Shown here: in pieces, positions 1-8,798 of the stretch | Numbering within the stretch: the first letter of the stretch is position 1 | Layout: each line of letters opens with the position of its first letter | Origin: Bacteroidota bacterium | GTDB lineage: Bacteria; Bacteroidota; Bacteroidia; Chitinophagales; Chitinophagaceae | Direction: 5' to 3' | Assembly: GCA_016711825.1 (NCBI GenBank) | Contig: JADJSG010000003.1 | Span: 186,001 to 250,000 of the forward strand | DNA: 64,000 bases | Program-made: the position numbers and the translations under genes | The notes under the pieces: generated by a model | The model's database searches: none | Seen by the model: the letters and a program-made list of their open reading frames with translations, nothing else | What the model was told of the DNA's origin: nothing

Positions 1-902
1 GGTTCATAAACTTCTTCGATGGTTCCACTTTCTTCGCCCACTGCGGTGGCAATATTGCTGATACCAACGGGGCCACCTTTAAATTTATCTACAAGGGTAA
101 ACAATATTTTATTATCCATTTCATCCAGCCCATTGGCATCTACTTTGAGGGCTTTTAAGCCATGCTCTGCGATACCCATGTCTATAACGCCATTGCCCAG
201 TATTTGCGCAAAATCACGCATCCGGCGCAGAAGTCCATTGGCGATACGTGGGGTGCCCCTGCTTCTACGTGCTACTTCATGACTCGCATCTGAAGTGATT
301 TTGACACCAAGTAAGGAGGCGCTACGCCAAACAATTTTTTCGAGTACCTCTAACTGGTAATATTCTAAGCGTGATTTGATACCGAAACGTGAAAGTAAAG
401 GGGCGGTGAGCAAGCCTGATCGGGTAGTGGCACCTACTAAGGTAAAGGGATTGAGTGAAATTTGAATACTGCGTGCATTGGGCCCGCTGTCAATCATAAT
501 ATCAATTTTATAATCTTCCATGGCAGCATACAGATATTCTTCTACTACATTGCTCAATCGATGTATTTCATCAATAAACAATACATCACGAGGTTCAAGG
601 CTGGTGAGTAAACCCGCCAAATCTGCAGGTTTTTCAATCACGGGACCACTGGTTTCTTTGATATGAACGCCTAACTCATTGGCGACAATCCTTGAAAGGG
701 TTGTTTTGCCTAAGCCTGGCGGGCCATGAAAGAGAACATGATCTAATGCTTCTCCACGTTGATTGGCGGCTTTTATAAAGATGCTTAAATTTTCAATCAG
801 TTCTTTTTGCCCTGAAAAATCATCTATAGAAGCTGGCCTAATACTGTTTTCGTATTCTTTTTCGTTATTGTTTGCTTCCGCTTTTAAATTTGGGTTAGAC
901 AT
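1..902 (-). CDS. ruvB: RuvB Holliday junction branch-migration helicase (3' end outside window)
   Basis: RuvB is the AAA+ motor of the RuvABC complex; hexameric rings pump DNA through Holliday junctions held by RuvA. About 300 of the usual ~340 residues are present and the C-terminus lies beyond base 1. Reading from the ATG at 900-902, a Walker A GPPGLGKT sits near residue 60, a Walker B FIDEIHR near residue 110, and the family signature RSRGTPRIAN near residue 213, just before the winged-helix DNA-binding domain. The N-terminal extension is rich in Asn and Glu. A TAATTTTG motif on the minus strand 11 bases upstream fits a Bacteroidota -7 element. Identification is firm; only the C-terminal end is unseen. 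Confidence 0.96.
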   Translation of the reverse strand, partial: MSNPNLKAEANNNEKEYENSIRPASIDDFSGQKELIENLSIFIKAANQRGEALDHVLFHGPPGLGKTTLSRIVANELGVHIKETSGPVIEKPADLAGLLTSLEPRDVLFIDEIHRLSNVVEEYLYAAMEDYKIDIMIDSGPNARSIQISLNPFTLVGATTRSGLLTAPLLSRFGIKSRLEYYQLEVLEKIVWRSASLLGVKITSDASHEVARRSRGTPRIANGLLRRMRDFAQILGNGVIDMGIAEHGLKALKVDANGLDEMDNKILFTLVDKFKGGPVGISNIATAVGEESGTIEEVYE

Positions 903-1357
903 GATGGAAGTCCAAAATTAAACTATTTTTCATTGAATACCTACGAACCTATCTAATAAGTCTTTGAAATACCTTTGTGCTAACCCACTACGTGTCAGAT
1001 ATAAATTTATAAGCTTATAATAATAAGGCTGCCGAATCACATGTTCCTTCATTTAGTTTACAACGGTGATTATTTGATGACCTTGCAAATGGTGATTAGG
1101 CCTCGCTAAAAATATTGTAAAACAAGCGTAATATACACTCAGTAAGTGCTAACAAATTATAAAAAATAGCTTCTTCAATGGATACAGAATGAAGAAATGT
1201 GTTATATTTGAAATGCAAAACCTACGGTATTTTTTTCGACTAGTCAACCAAGCAAGTTGTACCAATCGAAAGTAGTATCGGGGGGGCAAAGGCTGGACAC
1301 CACGCCAAAAAACAAAAAAAAAAAAAAAAAGGTTACCATTTTCAAAAAACCCCTCCT
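903..1357. other. Intergenic stretch with no recognisable gene
   Basis: Apart from the ruvB -7 motif, nothing coding is visible up to about 1357. The first 350 bases are ordinary AT-rich intergenic DNA. From about 1280 the texture changes abruptly: G7 (1280-1286), a GC-richer patch, then A17 (1314-1330). This is the left edge of the anomalous tract that continues into the broken HEPN/TOPRIM gene. Confidence 0.5.
913..920 (-). promoter_or_regulatory. Putative -7 element (TAATTTTG) of ruvB
   Basis: Matches the Bacteroidota primary-sigma -7 consensus TAnnTTTG and ends 11 bases upstream of the ruvB ATG. No clear -33 TTTG was found. The motif is common by chance in AT-rich DNA. Confidence 0.4.
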
Positions 1358-1453
1358 GGCTATCCCCGGTTTTGAAAACAAAATTGGTAATGAAAAAAAA
1401 AAAAAAATTTTTTTCCTCTTCCGGTCCATCCTTCCGCGGGAAAAAAAAAAAAA
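1280..1453. repeat. Homopolymer-rich anomalous tract (G7, A17, A15-T7, A13)
   Basis: Within 174 bases there are G7 (1280-1286), A17 (1314-1330), A15 followed directly by T7 (1393-1414) and A13 (1441-1453). Nothing similar occurs elsewhere in the 64 kb. The unrepeated bases between the runs still spell fragments of a protein related to the downstream HEPN/TOPRIM gene when frame is ignored (GYP, FENK, LFR, TERNKL, GDAYEKEK). This looks like coding sequence in which bases were overwritten by their neighbours, as happens in low-quality or carry-forward sequencing, although true homopolymer expansion in a decaying gene is possible. Confidence 0.6.
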
Positions 1454-2494
1454 CAGAAAGAAACAAACTAGAGGAGACGCATACGAAAAGGAGAAAAGGA
1501 ACTTTTGAGTTTATTGGATTTAAACAAACCGTAAAAGTTTGCAAGCAACGCTTAGAGATTTATGGAGCCTCATTTAAAAAAAGCAAAATCTGACTTCACT
1601 AGAGCAAAAAAATAGCAAGACGGGAAAACTTTTATAGCTATTCATTAAGCGGTTTGAGATATGAACAGTATTTGAACGAAGTTAAGAACATCATCGACTT
1701 CAAAGAAAAAACATATGACCATCTAGATATTAATTTACGAGATAGCCTGACATCGGGCGACTTAGGAATTTATGGGCAATCAATAGACAGCCAATTATAT
1801 TCTATTTTAAGCGTTTTGCCTAATAATGAAATTGTTGAGTATGATTTAACAGATGTGTTTTTTGGTGGTTGGCTTGACATCTCACGGGTAAAATCTATAG
1901 ATTATGAAAAAATAATAATACTTACTGAAGGGAAAACTGATGTTGAGTTTATCTCAAAAAGCATTGAAAAATTATTTCCATACTTAAAAGACTATTACCA
2001 CTTCATTGATTTTGATGAATATAAAGTTGAAAGTAGTGCTTCTGCGTTAGTGAAATTAGTAATATCCTTTGCAGCTGCGAAAGTTAAGCATCCAATTATT
2101 GCATTATTTGATAATGATACTGCTGGTCTTAAGGAAATGAAAAAACTCAGTTCAAAGATCTCCCGCTAAACATTAGAATACTGAAATATCCAGACATTGC
2201 ATTCGCTAAAAAAAATATCCGACTGTTGGACCTACAGGCAAAAAGAAAATGAATGTAAATGGATATGCTTGCTCAATTGAAATGTATTTTGGCGTTGATG
2301 TGCTAAAGAAAGATAACCAACTAATACCGATACAATGGAAAGGCTTTGATGATAAAGAGAAAAAGTATCAAGGAGAAATTGCTGAAAAACAACTTGTACA
2401 AGATGCATTTCGAAATAAACTGAAAAGTGAATTAATGAGTGAATTAACAGAGCTAAACCAATTATTAAATGAGATATTTAATGCTTTCAAATAG
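1358..2494 (+). pseudogene. Frameshifted HEPN/TOPRIM-type protein
   Basis: Pieces in different frames rebuild one protein of the HEPN/Toprim-associated family. Smeared N-terminal fragments lie at 1358-1500, followed by VCKQRLEIYGASFKK (to about 1580), AKSDFTRAK (about 1583-1608), the main body (1603-2155), LPLNIRILKYPDI (about 2151-2210) and YPTVGPTGKKKMNVNG to the TAA at 2492-2494. The TOPRIM signature is visible: ILTEGKTD with the catalytic Glu, then ALFDNDTAG with the Asp pair. At least four single-base shifts fall at or near A runs (1576-1582, 1606-1612, about 2140-2155, 2207-2214). Family members are implicated in RNA/DNA cleavage and are often in defence islands, from general knowledge. 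It is either a real pseudogene or an intact gene damaged by sequence errors. Confidence 0.72.
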
Positions 2495-2716
2495 AAGCCC
2501 AGCCCATAATAGTGCGTATAAAGCAAGCGGGGATGTGAAGCTTTTCTTTCTGTCTTTTCTTCATCTTTTTTTTTAACTTTCTACCTTTGATTACCCTGCC
2601 TGCTTCTATGCACGGAACTTTGTAGACAATTATCGAAAGACACAAAACGCAATAAATAGAAACCGAATAAATAATATGCCAAAACCTTTTATTAATATTG
2701 TGTACAAAATAAAAAA

Positions 2717-2847
2717 ATGATCAAAAATTTAATTCTATTTTTTACTTTTTTGTAATTATACCTTGTAATGTATATTCTCAGAATATTAAACTATCAAGTG
2801 AAGAGATTTTCAAAAAATGTGCAAAATCTGTAGTTACTATATATATT
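2717..2847 (+). other. Out-of-frame signal-peptide region of the trypsin-like protease
   Basis: An ATG at 2717 starts a hydrophobic leader (MIKNLILFFTF) that ends at a TAA. The other frame continues as VIIPCNVYSQ and then reads without a stop into the protease that otherwise starts at 2848. One extra T in the T6 run at 2746-2751 would join the two into a normal Bacteroidota signal peptide ending in YSQ. The preceding 2495-2716 holds no gene. Confidence 0.6.
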
Positions 2848-3513
2848 ATGAAAAATAAAGAGTTTATTAGTTCCACGAGTGGAGTATTTATTTCAAATAA
2901 GGGATACCTAGTAACAAATTTCCATGTACTCGAAGGAATTATTAAAGCAGATGCAGATTATGCATTTATTAAAAATGAAGATAAATTTGAATCTTTGGGA
3001 AATCTTGTTTGTTTTTGGGAAGAAGCAGATTTGGCTATATTCAAAATTTCCCCATTCAAGTTTCCAGGACTCAAGATAGATGATAGCAATACACTAAATG
3101 TAGGTTCTAAAGTATATACAATTTCTAGTCCTATAGGAATTGAAAATACTTTTTCGGAAGGAATGGTTAGTAAATTACAATGTGAAATACCTGAACTGCC
3201 AAAATTGTATACAAAAATCCATACCACTGCAAATTATACCCATGGATCTAGTGGTGGTGCTTTATTGAATGAATTTGGTGAGCTTGTTGGTATTTTGCAG
3301 GGCGGAAATGAAACAAAGGATGGGGTAAGAGCTAATATCAATTGGGCGATACCTATTGTCCTTTTGAGACACTTAATTCAAAGTAGCGAATGTAAAATTG
3401 AAAAAGATCCATTCAAGTATGAGCCAAAAATTGAAAAGGATAAACAAATTGTTCCTGTTGTAGAGAAACCAAAAGGCTTACAAGAAAACCCTAGTGAAGT
3501 AAATAAAGACTAA
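2848..3513 (+). CDS. Trypsin-like serine protease (Trypsin_2/S1 type), probably secreted
   Basis: A chymotrypsin-fold protease with the complete triad, numbered from the ATG at 2848: His26 in VTNFHVLEG, Asp61 in EEADLAIFK and Ser135 in THGSSGGALL. This resembles DegP/S1C or Trypsin_2 proteases, but no PDZ domain follows; the tail is Lys- and Glu-rich. The true protein probably begins near 2717 with a signal peptide (see adjacent entry), because about 30 codons upstream of 2848 are open and continue the fold. It lies 9 bases before a lipoprotein gene and probably shares its transcript. The substrate is unknown; a periplasmic or surface role is inferred from the leader and the neighbours. Confidence 0.85.
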   Translation: MKNKEFISSTSGVFISNKGYLVTNFHVLEGIIKADADYAFIKNEDKFESLGNLVCFWEEADLAIFKISPFKFPGLKIDDSNTLNVGSKVYTISSPIGIENTFSEGMVSKLQCEIPELPKLYTKIHTTANYTHGSSGGALLNEFGELVGILQGGNETKDGVRANINWAIPIVLLRHLIQSSECKIEKDPFKYEPKIEKDKQIVPVVEKPKGLQENPSEVNKD

Positions 3514-3522
3514 AACAATTAT

Positions 3523-4350
3523 ATGAAATTTAGAATTCTAATAATACCTACATTTTTTCTGCTTGTATCTTGTGGAACACAGAAAGAAATTAAAAGAGCA
3601 ACTGCTGTTCATGCTGAAATTCAAGCTTTAAGAGATTTAAATAATGATAAAATGGAAAAGGGTACGCAATCACCCGAAATTGGAAAGTCAATTGATTCGA
3701 CATATGAGAAAATGCAAAATGAAATTAATGAACTTAAAGAGAAAGTAAAAAAAAATCCGGCAGATTTAACTCAACTCAAAAAACTTAAGAAAAAATCTGA
3801 GTCATATCAAACTACCATTGAAACATTTTTGAAATTATATAAAATTGAAACATTTAAATCATTTGAGGCTTCACGGTTTTTTAAATCAGGTGAATACACA
3901 ATTAATAATGAAGATGCTGTTATAATATTAGAAGATTTGAATCCCCTAATAGATAAAATAATTGAAATTATTGAGCATGCCAAGGCAGTAAATATTGAAG
4001 TTATAATAGGCGTTTATGGTTACTCTGATGAACAAGAAGTTGGCATTAATGGTCCTTTGTATAAAACATTATCTAAAGCTTTAAATAAAGCAAATCCAAC
4101 ACAAGAAGAGTTAAATCAAAAACTATCAGAGTTCCGTGCAAAATCTTTGTCAGATTTAATTCAAGAGTCCGTTGAAAAGAGAAAAAGCGAAGAGGCAAAA
4201 AAGAATCACATCTTCTATAATATTAATTGGTTAGGTAGAGGTTACACGAAACTTCCATTTAAAGGTATGGAAGCAAAGAAAATTGACGAGAAAAGAAGAG
4301 TTGTTACAGTAATTTGGGGTGTTAAACCAATACTTATTGATGAGAATTAG
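3523..4350 (+). CDS. Lipoprotein with coiled coil and OmpA-like C-terminal domain
   Basis: The N-terminus is a lipoprotein signal with lipobox LLVSC (Cys17), so the product should be membrane-anchored. Residues about 25-105 are charged and helical, consistent with coiled coil. The C-terminal half resembles a divergent OmpA-like peptidoglycan-binding fold: an F..GEY.I start near 130, a long helix over 145-165, the strand VIIGVYGYSD, a FRAKSLSDLIQ helix, and EKRRVVTVIWG at the end. Insertions make the match weak, so this is inference. It sits 9 bases after the protease gene and overlaps the next gene by 11 bases, which suggests a co-translated set acting in the envelope. Confidence 0.7.
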   Translation: MKFRILIIPTFFLLVSCGTQKEIKRATAVHAEIQALRDLNNDKMEKGTQSPEIGKSIDSTYEKMQNEINELKEKVKKNPADLTQLKKLKKKSESYQTTIETFLKLYKIETFKSFEASRFFKSGEYTINNEDAVIILEDLNPLIDKIIEIIEHAKAVNIEVIIGVYGYSDEQEVGINGPLYKTLSKALNKANPTQEELNQKLSEFRAKSLSDLIQESVEKRKSEEAKKNHIFYNINWLGRGYTKLPFKGMEAKKIDEKRRVVTVIWGVKPILIDEN

Positions 4351-5131
4351 AATTTTTATATTTAGTTTATTTGTTTTCTGTAACAATTGCTATTCTCAGC
4401 ATGTAAGTATGGGCGATAATCTCAGCTCAAAGGAAATTGCTGATGTTATAGCCAAAAGTATCTACATATATAGTCAGACTGGAAAAGATACAAGCAATGG
4501 AAAAAGAGGTGATGCAATCTTAGATTTAAAAGACAATATAAGAATACTTGACACTTTGGTTTTTAGCCAAATTCAAGACTATCTAAAATTCAATAAGGCA
4601 ATCCTAAATGCACTTGACAGCAACGATATTTCAAAATTTGATTCTATCAGTACACTGCATAGTCAGCTCTATTACGAGTTACAAAATTTATTAACTTTTC
4701 AAAAGAAAAAACAACAAGTAAAAGAGTCTTTTCTAAATATTAAACTTCTAACAACATATATTGACGAAGACGTCAGAAGCTTACATTCGGTATTAAATAA
4801 TTCCGATTTTAAAATAGAGGTAATTGTTACTATAACAGATGAAAGAAAAAAGGAGGTAGCACGAATGCAAAAAGTATTGCTCCCATACCAATATTTGGAA
4901 CTAAATTCATTACAAGATTATTTTACCAGCGACAGTTTAAATATTTATTATATCGCCAAATTCACAAATGAAATTGGAAAGAGCTACTATTTTTCGAAAA
5001 TGCTTGAGAATTTTACCATAGATATGAACTCCCTTAAACTAATTTTTGTATTTTCACAAGTTTACCAGAAAGAAAACAATCAAATTTTAACCAAAGAAAT
5101 CGACAACTTCTTTCATCGCATTAAGAAATAA
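4340..5131 (+). CDS. Secreted protein of unknown function
   Basis: Start chosen at the ATG at 4340, inside the end of the preceding gene (11-base overlap), because it gives a clean signal peptide (MRIRIFIFSLFVF..., cleavage near NCYSQ). The mature ~245 residues look mostly helical with many Lys, Asp and Asn residues and a long Gln/Lys-rich amphipathic segment around residues 110-130. No family was recognised. The tight linkage to the protease and lipoprotein genes suggests the three products work together in the periplasm or at the outer membrane, but no specific function can be given. Confidence 0.75.
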   Translation: MRIRIFIFSLFVFCNNCYSQHVSMGDNLSSKEIADVIAKSIYIYSQTGKDTSNGKRGDAILDLKDNIRILDTLVFSQIQDYLKFNKAILNALDSNDISKFDSISTLHSQLYYELQNLLTFQKKKQQVKESFLNIKLLTTYIDEDVRSLHSVLNNSDFKIEVIVTITDERKKEVARMQKVLLPYQYLELNSLQDYFTSDSLNIYYIAKFTNEIGKSYYFSKMLENFTIDMNSLKLIFVFSQVYQKENNQILTKEIDNFFHRIKK

Positions 5132-5181
5132 TTCTAATTTTTTCTTTAGATATATCTCGATGCGTTAAATTCTTTTGACCT

Positions 5182-8100
5182 ATGAAAAATATCATATTGC
5201 TATTTTTATGTATGCATAGTGCACCATACATAAATGCACAAAATGTAACGTGCCCTCCAAATATCGATTTTGAACTTGGAAATCTTAACAATTGGCAATT
5301 TTATATTGGTACATGTTGCCCGGTTAATGCAAATACTCCGACAGCTCCTTTAGCCAATAGGCATACGATAACTAGCGGAGCTGGTATAGATCCTTATGGT
5401 CTATTTCCAATTGTTTCACCTGGTGGCGGGTCGTATTCTTTAAAACTAGGTAACAGTGGTACTGGGGCACAAGCGGAAAGAGCAAGATACACCTTTACAG
5501 TACCGATCGGACTAAATAATTACAGTTTAATATATAAATATGCTGTAGTTTTTGAAGATCCTCAGCATAGTCCAGCAGATCAACCAAGGTTTGTAGTAAA
5601 AGTTTTTAATGCTGTAACAAATCAAACTTTACCATGCGCTGATTATACTTATGTTGCTGCCGCGAATTTGCCGGGGTTCCAAACTTCAAATTTTGGAAAT
5701 AACGTTCGTTTTAAAAGTTGGGCTACCGCTAGTATAAATTTATCTGGGTATGCAGGTCAAACACTTGTTGCAGAATTTTCCTCAGGTGATTGTGCATTGA
5801 GTGGACATTTTGGTTATGGCTATGTAGATCTTTCATGTGGTTTATTTCAAATAGTTGGTGTTAACTGCAATAATGATCCTTTTACGAATTTAAATGCTCC
5901 CCCTGGCTTTGCGCAATATCTTTGGTATGACTCTACATATGCTACTCTCATAGGTACAGGACAAAATATCGTTATAAATACTCCCCCACAAAATACACTA
6001 TACAATCTAGTGATACTGCCATATGTCGGATTCGGTTGCCCAGATACTTTACAGACGGTGGTAACCATTTCAAATTTTAATTTGTTTGCGTCTAACGATA
6101 CCACCGTTTGCGAAAGTGATTCAGTTCAACTAAACGCGTCAGTAATCGGAAATGCGAATAATTACACATACACTTGGTCACCAAATCAAAACATTAGTTG
6201 TATTAATTGTCCAAATCCGGTTGTTTATGCAGCAGCCACTCAGGCATACATTGTTACTGCCACTGATATGTATGGTTGTTCTAAATCCGACACGATTAAT
6301 ATTAATGTCATACCAACTACAGATAGTATTATAAATCAGACAATTTGCGAAGCAGATTCATTCCTTGGATATTATATGACTGGAACATACATTGACACGT
6401 TTGTAAATGCAAATGGTTGCGACAGCATAAGAACATTGAATTTGGTGGTAAATCCAAATACCTACAATACTATTAATCAAACCATCTGCGAAGCGGATAC
6501 ATTTCTTGGATATTTTCTTTCCGGCACTTATCTAGATACTTTTACAAACGCTAGTGGATGTGATAGTGTTAGAACAATCAATTTAATAGTAAACCCGATA
6601 ACATATAATATTATTAATCAAACAATTTGTGAACCGACAGTTTATTTAGGCTATGCCGTTAACGGAACTTACATCGATACTCTTATAAATGCTAACGGGT
6701 GTGATAGTATCAGAACTTTGAATTTAGTTGTAAACCCAATAACATACAGTACTCTAAATAATACAATCTGCGAACCGAACACCTTTCTTGGATACAACAC
6801 ATCCGGAATATATATAGATACATTGATTAATGCAAATGGATGCGATAGCATCAGAACATTAAATCTACTAGTAAATCCAATAACATACGAAACCCTCAAT
6901 CAGACAATTTGCCAACCCGGTACTTTTTTAGGGTATTCAGTTAGCGGAACATATATTGATACTCTCGTAAATGCTACTGGATGTGACAGTATTAGAACAT
7001 TGAATTTAATAGTAAATCCTATTACCTACAGTACAGTTAATCAAACAATTTGTGAATCGGATACGTTTCTTGGATACTATCTAACTGGGACGTATATAGA
7101 TAGCATTTTGAATGTTAACGGATGCGATAGCATAAGAACTCTAAATTTAGTTGTAAACCCTATAACATTTAGTACAATAAGCAATACGATTTGTGAGCCA
7201 AACACATTTCTAGGATACAATACGACTGGTATTTACACAGATACCTTAATCAATATCTATGGGTGCGACAGCGTGAGAACATTAAATCTCATAGTGAACC
7301 CCATCACTTACCAAACGCTCAATCAAACAATTTGTGAACCCGCTTACTTTTTGGGATATTCAGGAAGTGGAACTTACGTGGATACTCTTACAAATGCAAA
7401 TGGATGCGATAGTATAAGAACATTGAATTTAATAGTAAATCCGATTACTTACAGTACAGTTAATCAGAATATTTGCGAATCCGATACATTTCTCGGCTAT
7501 TATTTGTCAGGAACATATATAGATAGTATTCTGAATATGAACGGTTGTGACAGCATAAGAACTTTAAATTTAGTCGTAAACCCCATCACTTATAGTACAT
7601 TAAGTGATACTATTTGTGAGCCAAATACTTATCTAGGCTATAGTACATCCGGTACTTATATCGACACGCTATTAAATAATAATGGTTGCGACAGTATCAG
7701 AACTTTAAATTTATTAGTAAACCCAATCACATATAATACAATAAACCAAACAATATGCGAACCGGATTCATTTCTGGGATACTCGTCAAATGGAACATAT
7801 GTTGATGTATTGATTAACGCAAAGGGGTGTGATAGTATAAGGACACTAAATTTAATAGTAAATCCTATTACTTACAGCAATTTTACAGATACGATATGCT
7901 TTGGAGAAAACTTCTTGGGCTATTCACAAACAGGAATATTTACAGATACATTTATAAATCATGCTGGATGCGATAGTGTTAGGGTCATAGATTTGTTTGT
8001 TGACGAAATCAAAATTGAAATTGATCTCAAAGAAATTTACTGCCGAAATGAATCGAATGGAAAAATTATTGTTCAAGCCTTTGGTGGTATTGGAGGTTAT

Positions 8101-8760
8101 AAATATCAGCTAAGGCCAGGCTTGCAACTAAATACTTCAGGTATATTTGGCGACCTTCATCAGGGTACATATTCCCTTACTATTAAAGATTCATATGGAT
8201 GTCAATTAGACACGATGTTAAACATCGGAACAATTGATAGCATTTTAACGGTGCATATTAATAAAAAAGATTTGCCTTGTTACGGAACTGGTTACGATGG
8301 TTGGGCAGATGTCTATGTGTTCGGTGGCAAACCTCCTTACACGTATATCTGGAACACTAGTCCAATACAAACAACAAAAAAAATTGATAGTTTACGTTAT
8401 GGTTATTACAATTTAAAAGTAATAGATGCAAATGGCTGTGAATTAGTAGATACTGTTTATATAGAACCTAGTATTTGCTGTGACGAGGTATTTATTCCGA
8501 ATGCATTTTCCCCAAATGGTGACGGCCTCAATGACATTTTCAAGGTTACAACAACTGCTGGGCTTGAGCTATATCAATGGGCAGTTTATAATAGATGGGG
8601 AAATAAAGTTTGGAGTTCCACCGATTATTTTGAAGGCTGGGATGGCAAATTTCGAGAAAAAGATCAACCTTTGGAAACATATTTCTATATATTTAGTTAT
8701 AAATGCTTGGCTACTGGCGAAGACATTCTTTTAAAAGGAGATGTAACCTTGGTTAGATAA
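5182..8760 (+). CDS. Large T9SS-secreted surface protein with twelve 47-residue repeats
   Basis: A 1192-residue predicted adhesin. It has a signal peptide (about residues 1-20, ending INAQ), an N-terminal domain starting CPPNIDFELGNLNNWQ that looks like a lectin or jelly-roll module, a PKD-like module near residues 305-375, twelve tandem 47-residue repeats (about 380-943) with a TICE...GCDSIRTLNL core, two SprB-type repeats (about 945-1095), and a C-terminal gliding-motility type domain (IPNAFSPNGDGLND...YNRWGNKVW...GWDGK). The last is the type B signal for export by the type IX system. Each repeat carries two Cys, which may form a disulfide. It begins 50 bases after the previous gene. A role in adhesion or gliding is inferred from the family. 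Confidence 0.93.
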   Translation: MKNIILLFLCMHSAPYINAQNVTCPPNIDFELGNLNNWQFYIGTCCPVNANTPTAPLANRHTITSGAGIDPYGLFPIVSPGGGSYSLKLGNSGTGAQAERARYTFTVPIGLNNYSLIYKYAVVFEDPQHSPADQPRFVVKVFNAVTNQTLPCADYTYVAAANLPGFQTSNFGNNVRFKSWATASINLSGYAGQTLVAEFSSGDCALSGHFGYGYVDLSCGLFQIVGVNCNNDPFTNLNAPPGFAQYLWYDSTYATLIGTGQNIVINTPPQNTLYNLVILPYVGFGCPDTLQTVVTISNFNLFASNDTTVCESDSVQLNASVIGNANNYTYTWSPNQNISCINCPNPVVYAAATQAYIVTATDMYGCSKSDTININVIPTTDSIINQTICEADSFLGYYMTGTYIDTFVNANGCDSIRTLNLVVNPNTYNTINQTICEADTFLGYFLSGTYLDTFTNASGCDSVRTINLIVNPITYNIINQTICEPTVYLGYAVNGTYIDTLINANGCDSIRTLNLVVNPITYSTLNNTICEPNTFLGYNTSGIYIDTLINANGCDSIRTLNLLVNPITYETLNQTICQPGTFLGYSVSGTYIDTLVNATGCDSIRTLNLIVNPITYSTVNQTICESDTFLGYYLTGTYIDSILNVNGCDSIRTLNLVVNPITFSTISNTICEPNTFLGYNTTGIYTDTLINIYGCDSVRTLNLIVNPITYQTLNQTICEPAYFLGYSGSGTYVDTLTNANGCDSIRTLNLIVNPITYSTVNQNICESDTFLGYYLSGTYIDSILNMNGCDSIRTLNLVVNPITYSTLSDTICEPNTYLGYSTSGTYIDTLLNNNGCDSIRTLNLLVNPITYNTINQTICEPDSFLGYSSNGTYVDVLINAKGCDSIRTLNLIVNPITYSNFTDTICFGENFLGYSQTGIFTDTFINHAGCDSVRVIDLFVDEIKIEIDLKEIYCRNESNGKIIVQAFGGIGGYKYQLRPGLQLNTSGIFGDLHQGTYSLTIKDSYGCQLDTMLNIGTIDSILTVHINKKDLPCYGTGYDGWADVYVFGGKPPYTYIWNTSPIQTTKKIDSLRYGYYNLKVIDANGCELVDTVYIEPSICCDEVFIPNAFSPNGDGLNDIFKVTTTAGLELYQWAVYNRWGNKVWSSTDYFEGWDGKFREKDQPLETYFYIFSYKCLATGEDILLKGDVTLVR
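6319..8010 (+). repeat. Twelve tandem 141-bp (47-codon) repeats
   Basis: Twelve units of exactly 141 bp run from the Thr codon before DSIINQTICE to the FVDEI segment, with no indels. Protein identity is high while DNA identity is lower, with many synonymous changes, so the array is old or under protein-level selection. Units 4, 7 and 10 (TICEPNT), 5 and 8 (TLNQTIC), and 6 and 9 (STVNQ.ICESDTFLGYY) resemble each other more than their neighbours do. This shows a higher-order period of three units (423 bp). Confidence 0.9.
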
Positions 8761-8798
8761 CCAAAAATATTAATCAAAGACCGATAAACAATAATTTT

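Noticed and set aside
1257..1544. Overlapping open frames rich in Lys, Phe or Pro on both strands in the poly-A tract
   Set aside because: They arise from homopolymers and low complexity; the only coherent coding signal is the fragmented HEPN/TOPRIM sequence on the plus strand.
6319..8010. Regular 141-bp periodicity resembling a CRISPR array
   Set aside because: Units are far longer than CRISPR repeats, have no unique spacers, and remain in frame within a protein gene.
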